Of a stretch of DNA of 64,000 nucleotides, positions 9,736-19,049 are shown one piece after another. The DNA lies in contig NZ_BJMK01000001.1 of assembly GCF_006539125.1 (NCBI RefSeq), forward strand, positions 186,001 to 250,000, given 5' to 3'. The notes under the pieces were generated by a model, which did not search any database, had not been told where the DNA came from, and saw only the letters and a program-made list of their open reading frames with translations. How positions within the stretch are numbered: position 1 is the stretch's first letter; each line of letters opens with the position of its first letter. Made by a program: the position numbers and the translations under genes. Source of the stretch: Gluconobacter sphaericus NBRC 12467. GTDB lineage: Bacteria; Pseudomonadota; Alphaproteobacteria; Acetobacterales; Acetobacteraceae.

Positions 9736-9768
9736 ACGGGCGACAGCATGGCGGTCGCCCGTCTTTTT
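9736..9768 (+). terminator. Intrinsic terminator after aldehyde dehydrogenase
   Basis: Perfect 9-bp stem ACGGGCGAC/GTCGCCCGT (9736-9744 with 9754-9762), 9-nt loop, then CTTTTTC. It begins 8 nt after the dehydrogenase stop. Confidence 0.85.
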
Positions 9769-9785
9769 CTGAAAGGATCAGCGTC

Positions 9786-9984
9786 ATGGTAAAAGTCCTT
9801 GGACTTGGCCATCGCTGGCCTCGAAAAAATTGAACTGACGGGACCGCCGGACGCGCTCGAAAAAGCCGGTGCGACCTGGGTGGATAATGAGGTCGTCATT
9901 GACGGGACTTGTGTTTTCTCATGCTGTCCGGATGATATTCCGGCCTTTAACAAGGTTGTCGGCAGGCATTCCAGGCTCGGTTGA
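9786..9984 (+). pseudogene. Remnant of a DJ-1/PfpI-family protein
   Basis: An ATG at 9786 opens a 15-codon frame (MVKVLGLGHRWPRKN). The next frame, from 9799, encodes the C-terminal end of a DJ-1/PfpI protein: KAGATWVDNEVVIDG followed by PDDIPAFNKVV, which normally follows the nucleophile-elbow region. The catalytic Cys domain is missing and the two halves are out of frame, so this is a deleted and frameshifted relic. Family members act as glyoxalases or chaperone-like hydrolases. Confidence 0.65.
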
Positions 9985-10001
9985 GATTTTTATCAGTGCA
10001 T

Positions 10002-10044
10002 AAAAAAAGGAGGCCTCCCAAGCCGGGAGAGCCTCCTTTTTTTT
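10002..10044. terminator. Bidirectional terminator between the PfpI remnant and the GDPD gene
   Basis: An A-run, then GGAGGC and CTCCC paired with GGGAG and GCCTCC, ends in a T-run on both strands (A7 on the left, T8-9 on the right). It serves the converging plus-strand remnant and the minus-strand phosphodiesterase. Confidence 0.85.
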
Positions 10045-10059
10045 ATAGGGTAATACGGA

Positions 10060-11166
10060 TCAGATGGTCCCATCCACTGCTATGCGCCCGAGTGCGGGGT
10101 CGTCCGTGAAAAAGCCGTCGATCCCCATGTCCAGATAGCGGCGGAGTTCCGCGATCATGCCTTTGGGGTTGCGGGCGGTGTCTCCGGCATCGTTACGAAG
10201 CTGGGCCGGGAGGAAGTAGTTTTCTGGCCGTGCCGTATAGGAATGAACCAGAAGCCCGGCCTTATGGGCATCCGTTACGAGCGTAGAGGGTTCAAGCCAG
10301 GCGCCCTTGCTGTCCCGCGGGATCAGGTCCGTATTGGACGGGCCGATCACGTCAGCATAGCGGCGAACCTCCTTGAGGCCATCGGGCGACATGAGATCCC
10401 CGAAGGTCGTGGTCTTGCCAGCTGCCAGAAGATCCGGCGGAACATCCTTGCGCTCCCCCATAAGGAACATCAGACGCGCCTGCGGGTTGATGGACAGGAC
10501 GTCGGTCCGGATACGCCCCAGGTTGCCCGTCTCAAAAGACTGGAGTTCCAGCGGGGCCTGCCGGGTGTACTCGTGGGCAGAGATGGTTCGTAGGAAAGCG
10601 GCTTCGGGGTTCAGGCCGAGGCTGTTAAAATGGGTGGAGTGCTTGATTTCCGGAACAAGGCCGAAAACCTTACCTGTTGCCGCGGACTGGGCCGCGACCT
10701 GTTCGATGACTTCTTCGAAGGTCGGGATTTCGAAATGGTCGTCATAGCGGGTGTTGTGGACCCGGATCGTTGAGAGACGTTCACGTGCGCGAAGGGTTTT
10801 GAGCTCGGCGAGTGTGAAGTCTGTGGTGAACCAGCCGGTTTCCGCGCGTCCGTCGATTTTGAGCGTGCGATGACGGGAGGCGAATTCCGGATGATCTGCC
10901 ACGTCCGTTGTGCCGGCGATGTTGCTTTCATGGCGGACGACCAGATGGCCGTCCTTTGTCATGACGAGATCGGGCTCGATGAAGTCTGCACCATCCATCA
11001 TGGCGCGGGCATAGGAGGCCAGTGTGTGTTCCGGACGCAGGGCCGAGGCCCCGCGATGGGCGAACACGAGAGGCTTCGGCGCCAGTGAGGGCGCGGCTTT
11101 CGCCCGCAGGTGCAGGGCGGGAAGCCCGGCTGCGAGCAGGCCGAGGCTCTGGCGACGTGTCAGCAT
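10060..11166 (-). CDS. glpQ: Glycerophosphodiester phosphodiesterase, exported (GlpQ type)
   Basis: 368 aa. Hydrolyses glycerophosphodiesters (deacylated phospholipids) to glycerol-3-phosphate and an alcohol. The N-terminus LTRRQSLGLLAAGLPALHL has a twin-arginine-like pattern and hydrophobic stretch, so a periplasmic or exported enzyme is likely. FAHRGASALRPEHTLASY carries the catalytic His and Arg; FIEPDLVMTKDGHLVVRHE carries the metal-binding Glu/Asp and second His; GIDGFFTDDP is the barrel end. It begins 13 nt after the TonB-dependent receptor gene on the same strand, so the two form an operon. The Pho-box-like site upstream suggests induction on phosphate starvation (inference). Confidence 0.92.
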   Translation of the reverse strand: MLTRRQSLGLLAAGLPALHLRAKAAPSLAPKPLVFAHRGASALRPEHTLASYARAMMDGADFIEPDLVMTKDGHLVVRHESNIAGTTDVADHPEFASRHRTLKIDGRAETGWFTTDFTLAELKTLRARERLSTIRVHNTRYDDHFEIPTFEEVIEQVAAQSAATGKVFGLVPEIKHSTHFNSLGLNPEAAFLRTISAHEYTRQAPLELQSFETGNLGRIRTDVLSINPQARLMFLMGERKDVPPDLLAAGKTTTFGDLMSPDGLKEVRRYADVIGPSNTDLIPRDSKGAWLEPSTLVTDAHKAGLLVHSYTARPENYFLPAQLRNDAGDTARNPKGMIAELRRYLDMGIDGFFTDDPALGRIAVDGTI

Positions 11167-11179
11167 GGGGCAGTATTCC

Positions 11180-13588
11180 TTACAGGGCTGCGCTGAGGCT
11201 CAGGAAGAACATGCGCGGCGCGATGGGGTAAGCCGAGAACTGACCCGAAGTCTGGGTCGCGTTGATCGTGGACCATCCCTTGGTGTTTGTCAGGTTGGTA
11301 ATGTTGCCCTGAACCTTCAGGGAGGCCAGATGCGGAATGTTGTGGAAGGTATAGCCCGCATTCAGGTTGAACTGCGCATAGGGTGCCGCCCACATGTCAT
11401 TGGTATAAGTCGCATAACGTTTGCCAATGACGTCACCGGTGAACTGGCCGTAGGCGTTGCCCCAGTTGGTGGTGAAGACGAACTTCTCGGACCAGTCCGG
11501 CATACCGACGACGTTCTTGCCCGCCGTGTGAATGATGCTCGAACCCGTGCTGTAGTTATCGTTATAGGTGGATTTGTTGTAGGACAGCGCGTTGTAAAGC
11601 GAGAAATGTGGACCGAAATGGGTGGTGAAGGAGAAGTCCATACCATCCGTCGTGACCGAACCCACGTTTGCGAGCGTTGTGGCCGAGCCGATGATGGACG
11701 ACAGGGTCTGCGTCGTTGCTACGGCCAGAAGACGGTTTGAGAAGTGGACGTGATAGTATTCGACCTGACCTTCAATCGCCGTCAGCGGGCCGAGATGGAC
11801 TTGGCGATGTTCACGCAGACCGGTCTCATACGTCCATGATGTCTCGGGCTTGCCGTTTTTCTTGAACTCCTCGAAAGCGGCCTGACTGGTAGCGCCCCAG
11901 GGTGTGGCGTTGCCGTAACCTGCGTCCTGATAGGAACGCATGTTTTCCTGGATGTTGGCGAACCACTGCTCGTGCTTCGTGATGTCCCAGACTGCGCCGA
12001 AAGCGGGGAGGAACGGCTTGGCTGCATCGATCTCGCCACCCGGAGCCGTTACGGCATAGGACGGGGAGAGCGAACCGGCCTTTGCAGCGACCGGTAGGGT
12101 GCCATTCGTATAGACCAGCTCGGACTTGAAGCCCGCCATCAGGGAGAAGTTCTTCGAAATCTGCCAGTTGTCCTGCAGATGCGTGACGAATGTGTTGGTA
12201 TAGAAATTGTTGGTGTACTGGTCGATCAGGGCGTTCTGCTGGCGCTCATAAGGCGTCGTCGGGTTGGTGGCGCTCAGCGGATACCAGCGACGGGCCTGTG
12301 TGTTGTTGTTGCGCTCATACCAGCCACCGAGTTCGATCGAATGCTTGCCTAGATGGTAGCGCAGCGTAGACATCAGGCCGCCGCGATTGTCCCAGTATTC
12401 GGTCGTCCGCGTTGCATAGCCTGAGCCGCCGAAGACGCTGTTCAGGTCCTGCCCCGGATAATAGGCGGCAAAAAGTGTCGGCAGACCGGCTGCCGAGATC
12501 GGACCGGCGACGACACCTTCACCCATATCATGGTGATAATATATGCTGTTGTCCCAGTGCAGGTTTTCACTGAAATCATGTGTCCATTTCGAATAGGCGA
12601 GGAAGTCCTCTCGCTGGGCCGCGGAGTAATAGTTGCGGTAGTTCAGGCCTGCATTTTTGTAGGTTGCTGAATTGATATAGGATTTTGCGTAGTTGAAATT
12701 CGGATAGGTGAACGGCCGAACATAGATGCCGTATCCCTGTGGCAGTGTGATGCTGTCCTCGTTGGGTTCGACTTTCTGGGACCAGTCGAAGAAAGTCGAG
12801 AAATGGTCGTGTTCGCTGTTGTGCACGAACTTTGCATTGACCTGATAGCCGCCCTGATGTCCGGCAAAGTCCCAGGCGCGTGCGTCCTGACGTGAGAAGG
12901 AGACATAGGCCGAGTTGCCGTTGCCGAACTCACCCGTATCGATCCGGGCGAAGGTGCGGAACGTGGACCAGCTTCCGAAAACCTGTTCAATCTGCGCGCC
13001 GCGCTTCTTCAGCGGGTCCTGCGTCGTGAACTGGAGTGTTCCGCCAAGGTTGGACGTGGACGCCGTACCAAGCGCACCGGCACCTGAGGAGACTGACGCC
13101 GAGCCGATGTTTTCGCTGATGGCTGCACGCTGTGGGGACAGGCCGTTATAGTTACCATAGGCCTGATCGCCGAGGGGGATGCCGTCAAGCGTGTAGCCAA
13201 GCTGGTTCTGGTTGAAGCCGTGGACATAGAGCGAGGAGTTCTGCTCGTTATTGCCCCAGGGGTCGGCATTGTTGAACACGACGCCCGGCAGCATCTCAAG
13301 CGCCTTGACCGGGTTGATGCCCGGAAGAATGCGCTGGATCTGCACATGGCTCAGCCCTTGTTCAGACCGCGTGCGGCGTGCCGTGATGACGAGCTGTTCC
13401 GTACCACCCGCCAGGGCATCCACCTTGGCTTTGTGCCTGGCGTTGCTTTTCGCAGCATGTTTGGCTGGTGTGGCTTTTCTGGTTTCGGCCGCAGCGGCAC
13501 TGGCAGAGTGCGGAAGGGCGGCAGCCAGCGCAAATGGCGAGCAGAAAACAGTCAGGAACAGGCGGGAACGCAGCAGGTTGCGCGGCAT
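11180..13588 (-). CDS. TonB-dependent outer-membrane receptor
   Basis: 802 aa. The signal peptide ends near residue 31 (HSASA). A plug domain follows from about residue 65 (EQLVITARR, then INPVKALEMLPGVVFNN and DGIPLGDQAYGNYNG), then a beta-barrel with many aromatic-rich strands ending in an aromatic/hydrophobic C-terminus. Such receptors take up ligands at the cost of proton-motive force via TonB-ExbB-ExbD, which are not in the window. The ligand is unknown from sequence. Operon with a glycerophosphodiesterase and the Pho-box-like repeat about 90 nt before the start argue for an organophosphate ligand over a siderophore (inference). Confidence 0.92.
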   Translation of the reverse strand: MPRNLLRSRLFLTVFCSPFALAAALPHSASAAAAETRKATPAKHAAKSNARHKAKVDALAGGTEQLVITARRTRSEQGLSHVQIQRILPGINPVKALEMLPGVVFNNADPWGNNEQNSSLYVHGFNQNQLGYTLDGIPLGDQAYGNYNGLSPQRAAISENIGSASVSSGAGALGTASTSNLGGTLQFTTQDPLKKRGAQIEQVFGSWSTFRTFARIDTGEFGNGNSAYVSFSRQDARAWDFAGHQGGYQVNAKFVHNSEHDHFSTFFDWSQKVEPNEDSITLPQGYGIYVRPFTYPNFNYAKSYINSATYKNAGLNYRNYYSAAQREDFLAYSKWTHDFSENLHWDNSIYYHHDMGEGVVAGPISAAGLPTLFAAYYPGQDLNSVFGGSGYATRTTEYWDNRGGLMSTLRYHLGKHSIELGGWYERNNNTQARRWYPLSATNPTTPYERQQNALIDQYTNNFYTNTFVTHLQDNWQISKNFSLMAGFKSELVYTNGTLPVAAKAGSLSPSYAVTAPGGEIDAAKPFLPAFGAVWDITKHEQWFANIQENMRSYQDAGYGNATPWGATSQAAFEEFKKNGKPETSWTYETGLREHRQVHLGPLTAIEGQVEYYHVHFSNRLLAVATTQTLSSIIGSATTLANVGSVTTDGMDFSFTTHFGPHFSLYNALSYNKSTYNDNYSTGSSIIHTAGKNVVGMPDWSEKFVFTTNWGNAYGQFTGDVIGKRYATYTNDMWAAPYAQFNLNAGYTFHNIPHLASLKVQGNITNLTNTKGWSTINATQTSGQFSAYPIAPRMFFLSLSAAL

Positions 13589-13678
13589 CTAAGATCTTTC
13601 CGGAGCAAAAAGGGATCGGACGCGGCGGACCCTAATCTTTCCTTAAAGAACTGCGTGTGAAGCTCCTGTGAACGTGTA

Positions 13679-13696
13679 ATGACAGAATTATGACAG
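13679..13696 (-). promoter_or_regulatory. Pho-box-like PhoB operator upstream of the receptor-phosphodiesterase operon
   Basis: Reading the minus strand, CTGTCATAATTCTGTCAT is two perfect CTGTCAT half-sites with a 4-nt AT-rich spacer, the textbook Pho-box arrangement (11-nt repeat period). Weaker half-sites (CGTTCAC, GCTTCAC) continue at the same 11-nt period towards the gene. It lies about 90 nt upstream of the receptor ATG and directly abuts the stop codon of the preceding ATPase gene. Binding by PhoB is inferred from the match. Confidence 0.75.
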
Positions 13697-15136
13697 TCAG
13701 GCTGTCTGCCAGCCCAGTCCGACGATCGCCACCCGGCGCCCCAGCGGCGTGTCCTGAAGGACGATGACTTCGCGCTCCTCCAGATAGTTCAGCTGCCGCC
13801 GCGCGCGACCAAGAGAGTGCGTGCCATAGGCGCGGGCCAGGGCCTCGTCGCCCGGGCAGGTTTCGCCGTCCAACGCCGTGCGGGCGAGAAGCAGGAAGAC
13901 GCCCTGCACGTCTTCGGGCAGGGTCGCGGCGATGGCCTGGGCCTGTTTCCAGTCCTCGCTTTCCGAACGTTCCCGGTCCATCCCGGCGCGGATCGTGGCC
14001 AGCATGCGGTTGAAAGACCCCAGTTCCAGCACATTGCGCGACAGGCCCTGAATACGTGCCCTGAGCTGGAAGTCCTGATACAGGGTCGCCAGGGGTTTAT
14101 AGTCCGAGCCTTCACCGGCCACGACTTCGGCCACCAGCGACCAGAGCTGGTCGGGATTGGCTTCGACGGCGACGGCTGCCGGAGCGGGTTCTTCGGCCTC
14201 GCGTTCGGCTCCGTAAGCATCGAGTTGTGCCAGAAGGTCCGGCGGGGGAGGGCGGGACTCCCGGCGGGGACGGGGCGTGAATTCGTGGACCGGTTCAAGA
14301 ATGATATCTCGCAAGTCTTCAGCCGAGACGGGTTCGAGTGGCACGAGAACCGGCCCCGTGGCGTGGCTCGCGGTCGTGACGGGCCCAATCGCCACAAGTT
14401 TCGGGCGGCGGCTCAGGGCAGGGCCAAGTGCCATGAACTGCCCGCGTGCCAGATCCCGGAACGATTCCGCCGCCCGGCGTTCCATGCCCAGAAGATCGGC
14501 GGCGCGGGCCATGTCGATATCAAGGAAAGTCCGGCCCATCAGGAAGTTGGACGCTTCCGCCGCAACGTTTTTCGCCAGTTTTGCTAGACGTTGGGTTGCG
14601 ATCACGCCTGCCAGACCGCGCTTTCGGCCACGGCACATCAGGTTCGTCATGGCTCCGAGTGACAGGCGACGGGCTTCATCAGACGTGTCGCCACCCGTGA
14701 CGGGCGCGAAAAGCTGGGCTTCGTCCACCACCACGAGCGCCGGATACCAGTGTGAGCGGGGTGCCTCGAACATGCCGTTAAGAAACGCGCCCGCAGCCCG
14801 AAGCTGCATTTCGGCTTCGACCTGCTCAAGGTTCAGCACCACGGATGCGCGATGGGCGCGCACGCGCTCGCCTGCTGCGCGCAGGCTGGCTTCGGACTGG
14901 TCTTCGACGTCAATCACCAGATGGCCGTAATGGTCGGCCAGGGTGACGAAATCGCCTTCCGGATCGATCATAACCTGCTGGACGAGGGTAGAGGTCTGCT
15001 CCAGCAGGCGTCGCAGGAGATGCGATTTTCCCGAGCCGGAATTGCCCTGGACCAGCAGGCGCGTGGCCAGGAGTTCCGGCAGATCAATGCAGGTGTCGGA
15101 GCCGTCGCGGCCCTGTCCGAGAACGATGGATGTCAT
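13697..15136 (-). CDS. HerA/FtsK-like P-loop ATPase (DUF87-type)
   Basis: 479 aa. Walker A GNSGSGKS is at residues 31-38, Walker B LVVVDEAQ at about 134-141, and a sensor-like IATQRLAKLAKN follows. This is the HerA/VirB4-like layout of a ring-forming DNA translocase. The C-terminal half (after about residue 300) is less conserved and ends with a winged-helix-like segment (YGTHSLGRARRQLNYLEEREVIVL). No NurA nuclease partner is next to it. It follows the flavoprotein gene by 4 nt, so the two are co-transcribed. Exact function is unknown; the assignment rests on the P-loop motifs. Confidence 0.8.
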   Translation of the reverse strand: MTSIVLGQGRDGSDTCIDLPELLATRLLVQGNSGSGKSHLLRRLLEQTSTLVQQVMIDPEGDFVTLADHYGHLVIDVEDQSEASLRAAGERVRAHRASVVLNLEQVEAEMQLRAAGAFLNGMFEAPRSHWYPALVVVDEAQLFAPVTGGDTSDEARRLSLGAMTNLMCRGRKRGLAGVIATQRLAKLAKNVAAEASNFLMGRTFLDIDMARAADLLGMERRAAESFRDLARGQFMALGPALSRRPKLVAIGPVTTASHATGPVLVPLEPVSAEDLRDIILEPVHEFTPRPRRESRPPPPDLLAQLDAYGAEREAEEPAPAAVAVEANPDQLWSLVAEVVAGEGSDYKPLATLYQDFQLRARIQGLSRNVLELGSFNRMLATIRAGMDRERSESEDWKQAQAIAATLPEDVQGVFLLLARTALDGETCPGDEALARAYGTHSLGRARRQLNYLEEREVIVLQDTPLGRRVAIVGLGWQTA

Positions 15137-15140
15137 GGCG

Positions 15141-16364
15141 TCAGGCGATAGCGGAATTGGACGATTCTAGCCACCCAAGGACGCCATTTGCCGCAGCATG
15201 AGCAGTGGAAAAACATCCCTGAAGCAGATACCCGCCCGTCGGTGCCTCCCAGTCCAGCATTTCACCGGCCACGAAAACACCCGGGCGGGATTTGAGCATG
15301 AACTGCTCGTCCACAGCAGCCTGATGTACGCCGCCTGCCGTGGAAATGGCGCGATCAAGAGCTTCCATGCCGATCAGTGGCAGAGGAACGGCTTTGATTG
15401 TTTGGGCAAGTTGAAGCGGCGTGGCATCTTTAGGGATGGCTGACTTTAGAAGGTCGCGAGATGGTACATCCAGCGACAGTGCCTTGCGCAGCCGGTTGCT
15501 CTGGCTTTCCCGCTCCCGCTGCGCCAGCAGGCGTTTGAGGATATCATCCACTGAAAGCGTGGGACGCAGGTCGAGTGTAAGGACTGCGCGTTTTTCGGAC
15601 GTGATGTTGTCCCGCAGATCCGTCGAGAGCGCGTAGAGCGCGGAGCCTTCCAGCCCGCGAGCTGTGATGGTCAGGTCACCACGTGTCTGCTGCCCTCCGA
15701 AGGTCAGGCCAACGGAATGAAGCACGCTGCCTTCGTGGCGCGCTGTGAAATCGGAGGGCCAGTCGGGCAGGAAACCACAATTTGCCGGGGCGAAAGGCTT
15801 TATCTCATCCGTCAGGAGATCCGCCCAGCGTCCATCCGATCCCAGTCGCGACCAGCTTGCGCCTCCCATTGACAGAACGGTCGCATCGGCCCTGATGGAT
15901 GCCTGACCGTCGGCCGTCTCAAACAGCAAACTTGCACCGTCCCAGCCCATAAAGCGATGCCGGGTTCGGATCTGAACGCCCTGTTCTGTCAGACGCTGGA
16001 GCCAGGCACGCAGTAGGGGAGAGGCTTTCATCGCGGTGGGAAAGACGCGTCCGGAGGAGCCGGAAAAGCAGGTCTGTCCCAGTCCTTCAGCCCATTGCGT
16101 TAACGCCGATGGTGGAAATGTGCGAATGGCCGGTTCCAGCCAGTTGTGTGCTTTGCCGTAGCGGCACAGAAAACGTTTTAGAGGCTCTGAATGTGTCAGG
16201 TTCAGGCCGCTGCGACCGGCCATGAGCAGCTTGCGTCCTACGCTCGGCATCCGGTCGAAAACCTGCACCCTGCATCCCTTTGCGGACAGGATTTCTGCCG
16301 CGAACAGTCCGGCGGGACCTGCTCCGATAATGGCGATGGATGGGGAAGGGGGTGCAGCATTCAT
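15141..16364 (-). CDS. HI0933/YhiN-like FAD-dependent oxidoreductase (BaiN-type)
   Basis: 407 aa from the ATG at 16364, which puts the FAD-binding IAIIGAGPAGLFAAE right at the N-terminus; the open frame extends to 16478 with no family-like sequence. VGRKLLMAGRSGLNLTHSE, ATVLSMGGASWSRLGSDG and the C-terminal AGGVHQAAVDEQFMLKSRPGVFVAGEMLDW followed by GGYLLQGCFSTAHAA are hallmarks of the family. These flavoproteins have no settled physiological role; related BaiN enzymes act on bile-acid intermediates. It is transcribed divergently from panC. Confidence 0.88.
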   Translation of the reverse strand: MNAAPPSPSIAIIGAGPAGLFAAEILSAKGCRVQVFDRMPSVGRKLLMAGRSGLNLTHSEPLKRFLCRYGKAHNWLEPAIRTFPPSALTQWAEGLGQTCFSGSSGRVFPTAMKASPLLRAWLQRLTEQGVQIRTRHRFMGWDGASLLFETADGQASIRADATVLSMGGASWSRLGSDGRWADLLTDEIKPFAPANCGFLPDWPSDFTARHEGSVLHSVGLTFGGQQTRGDLTITARGLEGSALYALSTDLRDNITSEKRAVLTLDLRPTLSVDDILKRLLAQRERESQSNRLRKALSLDVPSRDLLKSAIPKDATPLQLAQTIKAVPLPLIGMEALDRAISTAGGVHQAAVDEQFMLKSRPGVFVAGEMLDWEAPTGGYLLQGCFSTAHAAANGVLGWLESSNSAIA

Positions 16365-16438
16365 AAGCGCCTGATTGCCATGTGGAGCAGGGTTTGTCAG
16401 TCTCCGCGCCCCCAGTTCTGGTGGGAAAGGAACATGAC

Positions 16439-17266
16439 ATGCAGATTTTTGAAACAATCGGGGCGCTTCGTGCAGCACGGACGGCTTATCCAGCTCTCGG
16501 TTTCGTTCCGACCATGGGGTTTCTGCATGAAGGCCATCTCGGGCTGGTCCGGCGGGCTAAGGCGGAAAATGGCGCGGTGGCCGTCAGTATTTTCGTTAAT
16601 CCGACGCAGTTCGGCCCGAACGAGGATTATGCCTCCTATCCGCGCGATCCCGAGCGCGATCTGGCGCTTTTGAAAGAGGCTGGGGCCGATCTGGTGTTTC
16701 TGCCAACGCCCGATGTGCTCTACCCGCCAGGTTCTGCCACCCGGATTGACGTTGGCGGCGTCGCGGAAGAACTCGAAGGTCAGTCCCGTCCCGGACATTT
16801 CTCCGGTGTGGCGACGGTGGTGACCAAACTGTTCAATATCGTTCAGCCGCAGCGGGCTTATTTCGGCCAGAAGGATGCCCAGCAATGTGCGGTGGTCCGG
16901 CGCTTCGTGGCAGATCTGGATATTCCGGTTGAAATCGTGGTCTGCGATATTGCGCGTGAATCGGACGGTCTGGCCCGCTCCAGCCGTAATGTGCGTCTGA
17001 CATCTGGAAGCCGTCAGAAAGCGCCAGCGCTGTTTCAGGCTTTGCAGGGAGCTGCGCGGCTGTTCCGTAATGGCGAGCGTGATGTGGAGATTCTGGAAAA
17101 TGCGATGCGCGCGGTCCTGATCGAAGCCGGGCTTCCGGATATCGATTATGCGACAGTTGTGAACGCAGACACGTTCTGCCGCGAACAGCCCTGTTCTAAC
17201 AACGCGCTGGCGCTTCTGGCTGTGCGGGCCGGGGAGGTCCGGCTGATCGACAACATGCCTCTTTGA
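16439..17266 (+). CDS. panC: Pantothenate synthetase
   Basis: 275 aa. Condenses pantoate and beta-alanine with ATP, the last step of pantothenate synthesis. FVPTMGFLHEGHLGLVRRAK holds the HIGH-like loop, followed by SIFVNPTQFGPNEDYASYPR and FGQKDAQQC. The ATG at 16439 is preceded by GGGAAAGGAAC as ribosome site; an open extension to 16382 lacks family sequence. It is monocistronic here and divergent from the flavoprotein gene. panB and panD are not in the window. Confidence 0.95.
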   Translation: MQIFETIGALRAARTAYPALGFVPTMGFLHEGHLGLVRRAKAENGAVAVSIFVNPTQFGPNEDYASYPRDPERDLALLKEAGADLVFLPTPDVLYPPGSATRIDVGGVAEELEGQSRPGHFSGVATVVTKLFNIVQPQRAYFGQKDAQQCAVVRRFVADLDIPVEIVVCDIARESDGLARSSRNVRLTSGSRQKAPALFQALQGAARLFRNGERDVEILENAMRAVLIEAGLPDIDYATVVNADTFCREQPCSNNALALLAVRAGEVRLIDNMPL

Positions 17267-17324
17267 GTTGCTCACCCTTCATGCGGTATAAGCATGCACT
17301 GCTGACGTACGGAGGATTTCAGAC

Positions 17325-19022
17325 ATGCAGAAAACCATCATGCGTCGCGTGGCCCAGGGGCAGGGCCACGAACCCGCCGATCTGGTCATCCGCAATGTTC
17401 GGCTGCTCGATCTGGTCACGGGTGATCTTATTCCGACTGATATCGCTATCTGCGGCGACCGGATCGTCGGGACTTACGGTGAATACGAAGGTGTCCGGAC
17501 GATCGATGGTGCAGGCCGGATCGCCGTGCCGGGCTTTATCGATACCCATCTACACGTCGAATCCTCTCTGGTGACACCGTTCGAGTTCGATCGTTGCGTT
17601 CTGCCGCATGGTGTGACGACGGCCATCTGCGATCCGCATGAAATGGCCAATGTGTTGGGGCGTGCGGCGTTCGACTACTTTTTGGCCGCTGCCGAGCGGA
17701 CCATCATGGATCTGCGCGTCAACCTGTCGAGCTGTGTTCCAGCCACGTCCATGGAGACATCGGGCGCGGTTCTGAACGTGGATGATCTGGTGGCCTATCG
17801 GGACCATCCGAAAGTGATCGGTCTGGCCGAGTTCATGAACATTCCGGGCGTTTTGAATGGCGATCCCGGATGTGTGGACAAGCTGGCGGCTTTTGCAGGC
17901 GGTCATATTGACGGTCATGCACCACTCATGCGGGGCAAGCCCCTGAACGGCTATCTGGCAGCCGGTATTTCAACCGACCACGAAGCCACGGCTGCTGACG
18001 AAGCACTGGAAAAAGTTCGTAAGGGTATGACGGTCCTGATCCGGGAAGGATCGGTCTGCAAGGATCTTGAGGCGTTGGTACCGCTTCTGAACGTCGCGAC
18101 TTCGCCGTTCTTTGCGTTCTGCACTGATGACCGCAATCCGCTCGAAATCGCCCATGAAGGCCATCTGGATTTCCTGATCCGCCGTGCCATTGAACTGGGT
18201 GTGGAGCCGCTGGCCGCATATCGGGCGGCCTCATTGTCTGCTGCCACAGCTTTTGGCCTAAAGGATCGTGGACAGATCGCGCCGGGCAAGCGTGCGGATA
18301 TCGTCCTGCTTGATGATCTGGAGCGCTGTCAGGTTTCAGACGTCATTGCCGCCGGGCGCCTCGTGAATGATGCCTTGTTCGCAAGCCGCGAAATTGTGCC
18401 TCCGGTCGGATTGGAAAGCGTGAAGCTCTCCCGCCCCGTAACGGTGCAGGACATGGCTGTTGAAGGCAGCGGCAGAAACCGTGCTGTTATGGGGGTTATT
18501 CCTGGTCAGATCATCACGGATTTTTTGCGTCTGGACCTGCCTGAAGGCCATGGCCACGTTCCGCCTGATCCGGAACAGGATGTTGCCAAAGTCTGCGTCG
18601 TAGCGAGGCATGGGCATAACGACAATATCGGGCGTGGTTTCGTGCGGGGTTTTGGCCTGAAGGAAGGCGCGCTGGCGTCGTCTGTCGGGCATGACAGCCA
18701 TAATATCTGCGTTGTTGGAACCAGCGACGCCGACATGGCCTGTGCGGTGAACCATCTGGAAAAAACCGGCGGTGGTTTTGTGGCGGTCCGTAATGGACAG
18801 GTGCTCGCAGATCTACGCCTCCCGGTCGCAGGCTTGATGAGCGATGCGCCTTACGAACAGGTCCGGGATGATCTGATTGTCCTGCGTAAGGCGGCGAGGA
18901 CGATGGGTGTTGTTCTGGAAGAGCCGTTTCTGCAACTGGCCTTCCTGCCCCTACCCGTGATTCCTCATCTCAAGATCACGGATTTCGGGATGATTGATGT
19001 CAGGACGATGAGCTTCGTTTGA
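17325..19022 (+). CDS. ade: Adenine deaminase
   Basis: 565 aa. Deaminates adenine to hypoxanthine in purine salvage. The metallo-hydrolase motif [15 protein letters not shown] (about residues 67-81), [30 protein letters not shown] and FCTDDRNP give the metal ligands of the amidohydrolase-fold adenine deaminases. The C-terminal domain has [10 protein letters not shown] and [10 protein letters not shown], also typical. The ribosome site ACGGAGGA precedes the ATG by 9 nt. A stem-loop follows the stop. Length agrees with E. coli/Bacillus Ade. Confidence 0.95.
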   Translation: MQKTIMRRVAQGQGHEPADLVIRNVRLLDLVTGDLIPTDIAICGDRIVGTYGEYEGVRTIDGAGRIAVPGFIDTHLHVESSLVTPFEFDRCVLPHGVTTAICDPHEMANVLGRAAFDYFLAAAERTIMDLRVNLSSCVPATSMETSGAVLNVDDLVAYRDHPKVIGLAEFMNIPGVLNGDPGCVDKLAAFAGGHIDGHAPLMRGKPLNGYLAAGISTDHEATAADEALEKVRKGMTVLIREGSVCKDLEALVPLLNVATSPFFAFCTDDRNPLEIAHEGHLDFLIRRAIELGVEPLAAYRAASLSAATAFGLKDRGQIAPGKRADIVLLDDLERCQVSDVIAAGRLVNDALFASREIVPPVGLESVKLSRPVTVQDMAVEGSGRNRAVMGVIPGQIITDFLRLDLPEGHGHVPPDPEQDVAKVCVVARHGHNDNIGRGFVRGFGLKEGALASSVGHDSHNICVVGTSDADMACAVNHLEKTGGGFVAVRNGQVLADLRLPVAGLMSDAPYEQVRDDLIVLRKAARTMGVVLEEPFLQLAFLPLPVIPHLKITDFGMIDVRTMSFV

Positions 19023-19023
19023 A

Positions 19024-19049
19024 GAATGGCTGCCTGAGGGCAGCCATTC
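19024..19049 (+). terminator. Stem-loop directly after ade
   Basis: Perfect 11-bp stem GAATGGCTGCC/GGCAGCCATTC with a 4-nt loop, starting one base after the stop codon. There is no T-run, so it may act as a 3'-end stabiliser or weak terminator. Confidence 0.5.
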
